From Candidatus Bathyarchaeota archaeon (lineage in GTDB: Archaea > Thermoproteota > Bathyarchaeia > TCS64), in the NCBI GenBank assembly GCA_026014515.1, contig JAOZIG010000245.1, positions 1 to 5,652 on the forward strand: a stretch of 5,652 nucleotides of DNA. Direction: 5' to 3'. Positions 1 through 5,415 of this stretch are shown in pieces. Numbering within the stretch: the first letter of the stretch is position 1; every line of letters starts with the position of its first letter. Below the pieces are notes generated by a model. The model was not told where the DNA came from, ran no database searches, and was given only the letters and a program-made list of their open reading frames with translations. The translations under genes and the position numbers were made by a program.

Positions 1-109
1 AGTAGAGGTATTAATAACCAAAGGTGGCTTAGATCCCGGTGTTACATATGAGGTTAGGGTTGTTGGAATCGATAATACTCAGTTAGCTTTCAGCGTAAAA
101 GCCGACTAG
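1..109 (+). CDS. C-terminus of a pilin-like secreted protein (5' end outside window)
   Basis: The frame whose codons start at position 2 is open from the window edge to a TAG at 107-109 and encodes about 35 residues, ending in FSVKAD. The visible part alternates hydrophobic and polar residues and contains a turn followed by a Tyr-rich strand (GGLDPGVTYEVRVVG). This is how the C-terminal beta-sandwich of archaeal pilins and archaellins usually ends. The next gene ends in a comparable pattern (SGSEYKITVVSSRG), so the two are probably related tandem pilin genes. The N-terminus and any signal sequence are not visible, so pilin is an inference from the C-terminal pattern and the neighbour. It could instead be another extracellular beta-sandwich protein of the same operon. 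Confidence 0.6.
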   Translation, partial: VEVLITKGGLDPGVTYEVRVVGIDNTQLAFSVKAD

Positions 110-120
110 TTACCCCATAT

Positions 121-133
121 TTTATTTTATAAT
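121..133 (+). promoter_or_regulatory. A+T-rich TATA-like element between the two pilin genes
   Basis: The 41-bp gap between the stop at 107-109 and the GTG at 151 contains a run of A and T with TTTTATAA at 125-132, resembling an archaeal TATA box. The usual 24-26 nt TATA-to-start distance would put transcription initiation almost on the GTG codon, which conflicts with the good Shine-Dalgarno sequence at 139-143. The element may therefore be a weak promoter, or a T-rich transcription-termination or attenuation site after the upstream pilin gene. The sequence does not decide between these. Confidence 0.3.
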
Positions 134-138
134 CTTAC

Positions 139-143
139 AAGGT
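139..143 (+). promoter_or_regulatory. Shine-Dalgarno for the GTG-initiated pilin
   Basis: AAGGT lies 7 nt upstream of the GTG at 151. This spacing supports GTG as the true start, which also places the class III signal motif (KRRG) directly at the protein N-terminus, as expected. Confidence 0.6.
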
Positions 144-150
144 AATATCT

Positions 151-588
151 GTGAAGAGACGCGGTATCAGCGAGATAATTTCTACGATTATCATTATAAT
201 GATCGTGAGTATCGCTGGGACATATCTCTTCGCGTACAGCACCACATATATTCAGACCCAAAATGACCAATATCTGACAAATAATGAACTAGATATTGGA
301 CAGACTCAGGAAAGATTTTCGGTCTCCTCTGTCTGGTGGAGTGGAACCGATAATTTCCTAAATATTACTGTGTATAATTTTGGGCAAAACGATATAGAAG
401 TATCAGATGTCTACGTGGATGGAATCCGAGTCTCTTCCTACAGTCATGGAAAAGATACACTTATTCTAACTAAGAAACTGTTACAGGTTGGTTTTACTTC
501 ACCTGTAGCGATTATCAGTGGTTCGGAGTATAAGATTACAGTAGTAAGTAGTAGAGGCGTAACCGAGGTAATTTACTGGAGTGCATGA
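151..588 (+). CDS. Archaeal type IV pilin-like protein with class III signal peptide
   Basis: This is a predicted major or minor subunit of a surface filament, 145 aa. The N-terminus KRRG followed by ISEIISTI and a hydrophobic helix to about residue 29 is a typical class III signal peptide. A PibD/EppA-type prepilin peptidase should cut after Gly5, leaving a mature N-terminus starting Ile6-Ser7-Glu8. Residues about 52-145 are beta-strand rich (for example NITVYNFGQND and VYVDGIRVSS), like the beta-sandwich of archaeal pilins and archaellins. There are no cysteines, and one N-glycosylation sequon is present at Asn71-Ile-Thr. The GTG start is supported by a Shine-Dalgarno sequence at 139-143. 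The gene runs directly into the assembly ATPase gene (8-bp overlap or 4-bp gap depending on that start). The fold also resembles archaellum stator proteins ArlF/ArlG, but the clean processing site and the absence of other arl genes favour a pilin. Confidence 0.82.
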   Translation: MKRRGISEIISTIIIIMIVSIAGTYLFAYSTTYIQTQNDQYLTNNELDIGQTQERFSVSSVWWSGTDNFLNITVYNFGQNDIEVSDVYVDGIRVSSYSHGKDTLILTKKLLQVGFTSPVAIISGSEYKITVVSSRGVTEVIYWSA

Positions 589-2095
589 GAAGATGAGCGG
601 TAACGAAGACCAACAGAGCATGGCTTTCAGGGATTTTTACCCTGTGAACCCACCTTTTGGGTTTGTGGGTATCGAGATTAATGATGAACGGAAGAGCCTC
701 ATGTATCACACAGTTGAGCCCACGCTAACTGATGATGAGGATGCTCTGCTTGATCGTATCAAGAAGATGCTCATTGACCGCATGAATGTACCTCTGGATG
801 TTTTACGTGATTCCCAGAGGATGGAGAATTATCTTAGGGATGATATTCAGAAGCTTTTCAAACGGTTCGAGCGTGATATCCCAAAAGAGTCTGAGGACAA
901 GTTCATCTACTATTTGAAGCGGGATTTCCTCGGCTATGGTAAGATAGACTTGTTGGTTCGTGACGAGAACATTGAAGATATCTCGTGCAACGGGTATAAT
1001 ACGCCGATTTATGTCTGGCACCGTAATTATGAGTCAATCCCAACCAACATAATCTATAAGTCACCAGAGGAACTGGACCGAACCGTCATCAGATTAGCCT
1101 ACCGTTCAGGTAGACAGGTTAGTATCAGTCACCCTATAATGGAGGGAACACTCCCAGAAGGGTTCAGGGTCCAGATCACTCTAGAAGAAGTATCCAAACG
1201 AGGCGATACTTTTACCATCAGAAAGTTCAGGGAGAACCCATTCACAATAATAGACCTGATTAAATATGGTACGTTGTCTGCTGAGATAGCGGCTTATCTA
1301 TGGATTCTCGTTGAGCATGGGCGGAGCGTAATGATTTGTGGTGCAACCGCTAGTGGTAAAACCACTTTGTTAAACTCGTTGAGCATGTTCATCAAACCAG
1401 AGATGAAAGTAGTCACCATCGAAGAAGTAAGAGAGCTAAGGCTTCACGAGAACTGGATACCCATGGTACCACGTCCAAGCTACCAGCCCGGAGTTACAGA
1501 GATCACACTATTTGACTTGTTAAAATCTGCACTCCGACAGCGTCCAGATTATATTATTGTAGGTGAGGTCAGGGGTGAGGAAGCCTATACCTTGTTCCAA
1601 GCTATTGCTACTGGACACGGTGGGCTTTGTACCATACACAGTGACAGTGTTGAGTATGCTATCAAACGTCTGTTAAGCCGACCTATGGATATCCCCGCCA
1701 TGATGGTGCCCTTGATGAATGTATTACTCCAGATTAGACGCGTTAAAATCGGTGAAAAAGTAGTAAGACGCGCTGATACTGTGACAGAGATCATAGGTTT
1801 AAGCGCTACTGATCAGGTGCAGTTTGAGCATCGTTTCAGATGGGACTCTATAGATGATACATATCGCTTCTTGGAGTCCGCTGGACGTGGTGAGCCTGTA
1901 TTCAAGCAGATCGCTAATCTAAGGCATGTTCCTGAGTGGGAGCTTGAGGATGAGTTGAAGCGACGGACCAAGATTCTTGAGTGGATGGTGGAAGATAACC
2001 TGAACAGCTATGATCAAGTATCCAACATTGTTCATACCTATTACGTTAATCCTGAGGAGATTTTGACACGCGCGAGGTTTGATGAGGTAGATTGA
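581..2095 (+). CDS. Type IV filament assembly ATPase (FlaI/TadA/GspE-VirB11 superfamily)
   Basis: This is the cytoplasmic hexameric ATPase expected to power pilin polymerisation. Residues are numbered from the GTG at 581 (504 aa). The N-terminal domain contains the family signature around residues 121-200 (LLVRDENIEDISCNGYNTP; LPEGFRVQIT; FTIRKF). The RecA-like domain has Walker A GATASGKT (254-261, Lys260), an Asp-box counterpart TIEEVREL (279-286), HENW at about 289-292, Walker B-type YIIVGEVRGEE with Glu329, and a His-box ATGHGGLCTIHSD (343-355, His346 and His353). These are the archaeal FlaI/PilB-type motifs. The start is ambiguous. GTG 581 has GAGGT at 565-569, and ATG 593 (four residues later) has GGAG at 578-581; both have 11-nt spacers. 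It lies between the pilin and two TadC-type genes, which fits assembly of a pilus. It is not clearly an archaellum motor because no arlH or arlC-G genes are present. Confidence 0.93.
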   Translation: MHEKMSGNEDQQSMAFRDFYPVNPPFGFVGIEINDERKSLMYHTVEPTLTDDEDALLDRIKKMLIDRMNVPLDVLRDSQRMENYLRDDIQKLFKRFERDIPKESEDKFIYYLKRDFLGYGKIDLLVRDENIEDISCNGYNTPIYVWHRNYESIPTNIIYKSPEELDRTVIRLAYRSGRQVSISHPIMEGTLPEGFRVQITLEEVSKRGDTFTIRKFRENPFTIIDLIKYGTLSAEIAAYLWILVEHGRSVMICGATASGKTTLLNSLSMFIKPEMKVVTIEEVRELRLHENWIPMVPRPSYQPGVTEITLFDLLKSALRQRPDYIIVGEVRGEEAYTLFQAIATGHGGLCTIHSDSVEYAIKRLLSRPMDIPAMMVPLMNVLLQIRRVKIGEKVVRRADTVTEIIGLSATDQVQFEHRFRWDSIDDTYRFLESAGRGEPVFKQIANLRHVPEWELEDELKRRTKILEWMVEDNLNSYDQVSNIVHTYYVNPEEILTRARFDEVD

Positions 2096-2910
2096 TAGAC
2101 CGTTTCTTGTCTGAGTTGGAGGATGTTTACCAGAAGAGTGGGGTATCACGCCCATTTGATGAGTACCTTCAACTAGGCAAGCTTGTCTTATTCATCGGCT
2201 TTATCGTAGAGTATTTTCTCCTTGTTGGAATCCATTATCTTCTAGGTGTACAGGGAGTCAAATTATTCTCTGGACCCTTGATACTGTCAGTGATTTTTAC
2301 CTTGGTTACATTCGTGCTTCTGGCTTGGTATCCAATGTACGTCCGTGATATGGCGGTTAATGAGATCGACAAGAACCTGCTATACACTGTTACCTTCATG
2401 TTGATGCTCTCAAAAGGAGGGCTCGCAATAGAACGGATCATCGAACGTGTCTCAGAGACAGAACAAAGCAAATATCTACGGAACTTTTTCAACAAATTCC
2501 TCATAAACATAAGCATCTTCGGCTTCAACCCACAGGAATCACTCAAAGATGTAAAGAATAGAAGCCCCTCTGAGTTATTCACAAAGTTTCTTGACAGCAT
2601 CGTAAACACTATTCAAACAAGTGGAGACCTCAGCCGTCTATTCCAGTTTGAATCTGATTTACTGATACAACGCAAGGAAGAAGAAAACAATGAGCTATTA
2701 AACAACCTCGGTTTCCTAAGTGAAATCTATGTCACGTTGCTGGTTATCGCTCCTCTGTTACTCTTGGTGTTACTTACTACGTTTAGCTTCGCTGGGCAGG
2801 CATCGGGTACATCGGGTATTAACTCGTTGAATCTTGTTGTTTTCATTGGTATACCCTTGCTAAGCATTTTGATGATGATATTAATAGACATGCAGGTGAG
2901 TGTTGATTGA
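2092..2910 (+). CDS. TadC/GspF-type pilus platform membrane protein, first copy
   Basis: This predicted inner-membrane platform protein (272 aa) should interact with the ATPase. Four hydrophobic segments are visible at about residues 30-50, 59-82, 208-234 and 246-267. They flank a cytoplasmic helical domain of about 125 residues. That domain carries the GspF/TadC pattern: a hydrophobic helix followed by Gly-Gly (FMLMLSKGGLAIERIIERVSE), then a Phe-Gly-Phe-Asn-Pro turn and a helix ending near SGDLSRLF. It begins at TTG 2092, which shares 4 bp with the ATPase stop (TTGA). GAGGT at 2084-2088 precedes it with only a 3-nt spacer, suggesting termination-reinitiation. The length is about half of an archaeal FlaJ/PilC, and the following gene supplies the other half. 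Sequence identity to a named subfamily cannot be judged here. Confidence 0.85.
   Translation: MIDRFLSELEDVYQKSGVSRPFDEYLQLGKLVLFIGFIVEYFLLVGIHYLLGVQGVKLFSGPLILSVIFTLVTFVLLAWYPMYVRDMAVNEIDKNLLYTVTFMLMLSKGGLAIERIIERVSETEQSKYLRNFFNKFLINISIFGFNPQESLKDVKNRSPSELFTKFLDSIVNTIQTSGDLSRLFQFESDLLIQRKEEENNELLNNLGFLSEIYVTLLVIAPLLLLVLLTTFSFAGQASGTSGINSLNLVVFIGIPLLSILMMILIDMQVSVD
2894..2899 (+). promoter_or_regulatory. Shine-Dalgarno fixing the TTG start of the second platform gene
   Basis: AGGTGA inside the last codons of the first platform gene sits 7 nt upstream of TTG 2907. This is ideal spacing and makes TTG 2907 preferable to the in-frame ATG at 2937, which would remove the first ten residues. Confidence 0.6.
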
Positions 2911-3782
2911 TCTACTATGACGAAAAACAAGTACAGATGGTGCAAGTCGCCAGCCTCGTCATAGGGCTCATTCTCATTGTACTGATATTTCTCACCGCAG
3001 GCTACTTCCCATCCACACCATATTGGATACCCTTGAGTAGAAGTCTTAACACCGGTCTAGCCATGAGCCTCTTACTAATTATGCTGGCTCCAGCCTTCAT
3101 TGACTGGACCAATAACCGCTACGTTACTGCAGTTGAGGAGAACCTACCCCAGTTCCTACGAGATATTACAAACGAGGTGCAGTCAGGAGTACCATTGATG
3201 TTTGCAATGGAGACTGCTTCAACACACGATTATGGACCAATCTCCCAGCCACTACAACAAACCATGGATAGAATCAATGTAACAAGCGACATAGAGGGTT
3301 CATTGTTGTGGTTTGGCGAGCGTCTTGTGATTCCCCAAGCTAAACGCCTCTCACTAATACTGATAGAAGCCTATAGCACAGGTGGTCGCGTCACTGATAT
3401 CCTTGAGTCCAGCCTAGAGATGTACACTATCTTAGACAACTTCAAGAGGGAAAGAAACTCACTCACCAGCCCATACCTGTATATTGTATATCTTGGAGAC
3501 TTTGTGTTCCTCATAATCAGCTGGGTATTGCTGACAAAGTTTCTGATGCCCCTCGCTACCATCACCAGTGATGTAAATGTGCAGGCATCTGGTCTCGTAA
3601 CAAACCTTTTCAACGTAGATTACTACTGGGCTGTACTCTTCTGGGCAGCCGTCATAGAATCAGTGGTAGGCGGGTTCATTGGTGGTAAGATAAAATATGG
3701 AAAACTCTCTAAAGGACTTGTTTATGCCTGTATTCTGTTATTTGTGACCATTTTCTTTTTTAACTCTGGGCTCTTTATATAG
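2907..3782 (+). CDS. TadC/GspF-type pilus platform membrane protein, second copy
   Basis: This is the second predicted membrane platform subunit (291 aa). Hydrophobic segments lie at about residues 10-31, 47-66, 190-215, 238-260 and 270-288. Between the second and third lies the cytoplasmic GspF/TadC domain, with recognisable NLPQFLRDITNEVQSGVPL, an Asp-Tyr-Gly-Pro turn at about 108-111, and a closing helix LILIEAYSTGGRVTDILES. TTG 2907 overlaps the upstream stop by 4 bp (TTGA) and has a well-spaced AGGTGA at 2894-2899. Together the two platform genes encode 563 residues, about the size of one two-domain archaeal FlaJ/ArlJ. The split is as in Tad (TadB + TadC) and archaeal Epd-like pili. A frameshift in one long gene is less likely because of the separate ribosome-binding site and the lack of a slippery heptamer at the junction. 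Confidence 0.87.
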   Translation: MIYYDEKQVQMVQVASLVIGLILIVLIFLTAGYFPSTPYWIPLSRSLNTGLAMSLLLIMLAPAFIDWTNNRYVTAVEENLPQFLRDITNEVQSGVPLMFAMETASTHDYGPISQPLQQTMDRINVTSDIEGSLLWFGERLVIPQAKRLSLILIEAYSTGGRVTDILESSLEMYTILDNFKRERNSLTSPYLYIVYLGDFVFLIISWVLLTKFLMPLATITSDVNVQASGLVTNLFNVDYYWAVLFWAAVIESVVGGFIGGKIKYGKLSKGLVYACILLFVTIFFFNSGLFI

Positions 3783-3787
3783 TTCAT

Positions 3788-4798
3788 ATGTCTGGTGTTA
3801 TTTTATCTGATTATGAGAAAGAGTTGCTGATATCCCTTGTTGAGAAGGGTGTTGAGCGGCTTGAACCAAGAATAACACCTGAAGGCATCAAGTACAATAA
3901 CCTTGGTGAGTCTGATCATTGGCGGGAAACCATCAATCTTCTAAAGAGCCTTGAAGAACGCGAGTTTCTAACTGGTGAAGATTTTGATCGAGCCATAATC
4001 TGTCCCAGCTGTGACTCCCCGCATGTCTATTCAAGGTATGCTTGCCCAACGGAACGAAGCATATTCATCAAGAAAATAATTCTTCTAAGACACGAGCCAG
4101 ACGGATACAGTGGTGAACTGGAGACCTTTGTAAAAAATGGACGGCTGGTGTGTCCAAAGTGTGGGAAAGATCTGGGTTCTGCACAGGATAAGGAGACTTG
4201 GGACCCGAGTCTTAAGGAGATAGGGTATAGTTTTCAATGTGATCACAATGGGCACCGCTTTGAGCGTCCATTGGTTGTTCATTATTGTCCAGTCTGTGGT
4301 TCAACGTTTGACTACCGTACAGCCCGATACATACCGTTGAAGGCGTACACTTTATCCCAGAAAACATATGATGTGGTGAAAAACACCGCAGATACAGAGA
4401 AACTAATCAAGCCTATAGTAGATTTCCTTAAACAAAACGGGTTACAGATCCAATATGGATACGAGATAAAAGGGGTCTCAGGTAGTACACATCAATTTGA
4501 TTTAGCTGCCACGGTAGGATCATCCTTGCTTGTGATTGATTACTCGTTTGGGGACTCACAGGAACTGGTGGCGTTGCTTGGTAAGAAACTGGACATTCCA
4601 AGTGCAGAGGTTTCTCTCATTGATTTCTCAGATAACGAGGAGTTGCTGAATCTTGGTAAGGTCTATAATATCCCGATCATTGATACGGGTAAGAAAAACT
4701 GGGTAACAACCTTGCAGAAAGTAGTAGAGAAGATGAAGCAGGTTCCAGTCGAGAAAAAAGAGACACCGCGAAGACGATTATGGGAGCGAAGAAGATGA
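3788..4798 (+). CDS. TackOD1-like zinc-binding protein with C-terminal degenerate PD-(D/E)XK-like domain
   Basis: This soluble protein of 336 aa has no membrane segment or signal peptide. Residues 1-67 are helical and end in a winged-helix-like segment (LLKSLEEREFLTGEDFDR). Residues about 70-185 hold eight cysteines: C72-C75, C86, C122-C125, C151 and C167-C170, with nearby His102, His153, His156 and His165. This order and spacing (ICPSCDS, GRLVCPKCGKDLG, HYCPVCGS) resembles TackOD1, a predicted metal-binding output domain of TACK archaeal signalling proteins. Residues about 200-316 look like a restriction-endonuclease-type fold (GSTHQFDLAA, then LLVIDYSFG, then VALLGKKLDI). Asp238 is kept, but the (D/E)xK lysine is replaced in Asp251-Tyr-Ser253, so it is probably non-catalytic. 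The tail is very basic (PRRRLWERRR). It starts 5 bp after the second platform gene, with no clear Shine-Dalgarno sequence. A regulatory or scaffold role for the pilus is inferred, not shown. Confidence 0.72.
   Translation: MSGVILSDYEKELLISLVEKGVERLEPRITPEGIKYNNLGESDHWRETINLLKSLEEREFLTGEDFDRAIICPSCDSPHVYSRYACPTERSIFIKKIILLRHEPDGYSGELETFVKNGRLVCPKCGKDLGSAQDKETWDPSLKEIGYSFQCDHNGHRFERPLVVHYCPVCGSTFDYRTARYIPLKAYTLSQKTYDVVKNTADTEKLIKPIVDFLKQNGLQIQYGYEIKGVSGSTHQFDLAATVGSSLLVIDYSFGDSQELVALLGKKLDIPSAEVSLIDFSDNEELLNLGKVYNIPIIDTGKKNWVTTLQKVVEKMKQVPVEKKETPRRRLWERRR
4783..4786 (+). promoter_or_regulatory. Shine-Dalgarno fixing the start of the V4R gene
   Basis: GGAG (GGGAG if 4782 is included) lies 8 nt upstream of ATG 4795. 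This selects ATG 4795, which overlaps the preceding stop as ATGA, over the in-frame ATG 4780. ATG 4780 would have the ribosome-binding site inside its own coding sequence. Confidence 0.6.
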
Positions 4799-5271
4799 CA
4801 AGTGAAAGAACAATGATTCCCGAAAACCTAGTTCTCACCTCAGGTTCATTCCTAAACCTACTAGACACATTGGTGAATACCTTTGGTAGCGCTGGAGAAT
4901 CCATGATCTATCAAATGGGTCACGAGAACGGCATGGTATTCTGCAGAGAGGTAATCAGCAAGATAGACCATGAGGGAGAAAAACTTGAAGACCTATTCGA
5001 GATGGTGATCAACTCTGCTAGTAAAATAGGGTGGGCAAACATGGTTGTGGAGGAGTTTAATCCCCAAACCGGTAACATCAAGGTTGTCTTACAGGATAAC
5101 TCGTTCAAACAGTTCTGCCTCAGACTCAACATGCCCCAGTGCTTCTTCCTACGAGGATACCTCTCAGGAATCATCAAGGAGTTAACAAACGTGGACTATA
5201 CATTTAGTAGAAGCGAGTGTTATGCCCACGGAGATAAGCACTGTTCCATAAGGCTCGTTGCTATGGACTAA
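4795..5271 (+). CDS. V4R-domain protein, predicted small-molecule or redox sensor
   Basis: This soluble protein of 158 aa has no membrane segment. The C-terminal 60 or so residues match the V4R (4-vinyl reductase) pattern: RGYLSGIIKELTNVDY followed by the signature ECYAHGDKHCSIRL, with Glu141, Cys142, His145, Gly146, Asp147 and Cys150. V4R domains are known as ligand-binding modules in BchJ-type proteins and in prokaryotic regulators. In the archaeal regulator MsvR their cysteines sense redox state. Here the domain stands alone, with no DNA-binding or kinase domain, so it would act on a partner. Additional cysteines are at 50, 108 and 116. ATG 4795 is chosen because of the GGGAG 8 nt upstream and the 4-bp ATGA overlap with the previous gene; ATG 4780 would add five residues. 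It is the last gene of the pilus operon, so a role in sensing for the TackOD1-like partner or the pilus is inferred. Confidence 0.8.
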   Translation: MTSERTMIPENLVLTSGSFLNLLDTLVNTFGSAGESMIYQMGHENGMVFCREVISKIDHEGEKLEDLFEMVINSASKIGWANMVVEEFNPQTGNIKVVLQDNSFKQFCLRLNMPQCFFLRGYLSGIIKELTNVDYTFSRSECYAHGDKHCSIRLVAMD

Positions 5272-5320
5272 GAGGAGTACTTTCTCAGCGGGCTCCAATT
5301 GGGTTTGTCTTCATCGAAAG

Positions 5321-5346
5321 TATCCAGATATTCAACTATCTGGGTA
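5321..5346. terminator. Hairpin-forming inverted repeat after the pilus operon (possible terminator or operator)
   Basis: A stem of 10 bp with one G-U pair forms between 5321-5330 (TATCCAGATA) and 5337-5346 (TATCTGGGTA), with a 6-nt loop TTCAAC. The central seven pairs are perfect. It lies 50 bp after the last operon stop and is followed by an A+T-rich tract with TTTT at 5356-5359. Archaeal termination depends mainly on U-rich tracts, so the hairpin may instead be an mRNA 3'-end stabiliser or a dyad operator. Confidence 0.4.
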
Positions 5347-5373
5347 ATTATAATATTTTGACCCTTATGGAAT

Positions 5374-5396
5374 CTGTTTTATTCATATAGAAACAG
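5374..5396 (+). promoter_or_regulatory. TATA-like element enclosed by an inverted repeat, upstream of the amidohydrolase
   Basis: TCATATAG at 5383-5390 is TATA-like and is centred about 29 nt before the TTG at 5416. That would suit a leaderless or nearly leaderless transcript, consistent with the lack of a good Shine-Dalgarno sequence there. The element is flanked by the inverted repeat CTGTTT (5374-5379) and AAACAG (5391-5396), an arrangement that would let a dimeric repressor cover the TATA box. Promoter identity is a guess from position and composition. Confidence 0.35.
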
Positions 5397-5415
5397 GTAG
5401 ACTTGTTGATCAAGT

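Noticed and set aside
803..2609. Several antisense open frames, for example 803-1021, 1585-1794 and 2235-2609 on the minus strand
   Set aside because: They lie wholly inside well-supported genes of the plus strand, show no recognisable domain, and are explained as codon-composition shadows.
2900..2915. Programmed or accidental frameshift joining the two platform genes into one FlaJ-like protein
   Set aside because: There is no slippery heptamer, the second gene has its own AGGTGA at ideal spacing, and both products are complete single-domain TadC-type proteins. A sequencing error cannot be fully excluded.
151..3782. Archaellum (arl/fla) operon
   Set aside because: The ATPase is of the same superfamily, but no arlC/D/E/F/G/H-like gene is present, the platform is split into two genes, and the downstream genes are unrelated to the archaellum.
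4780..4797. ATG 4780 as the start of the V4R gene
   Set aside because: The GGGAG ribosome-binding site lies just inside that start and is ideally placed for ATG 4795, which also overlaps the upstream stop as ATGA.
5295..5302. CCAATTGG palindrome
   Set aside because: It is only 8 bp with no extension or repeat elsewhere, which is expected by chance.
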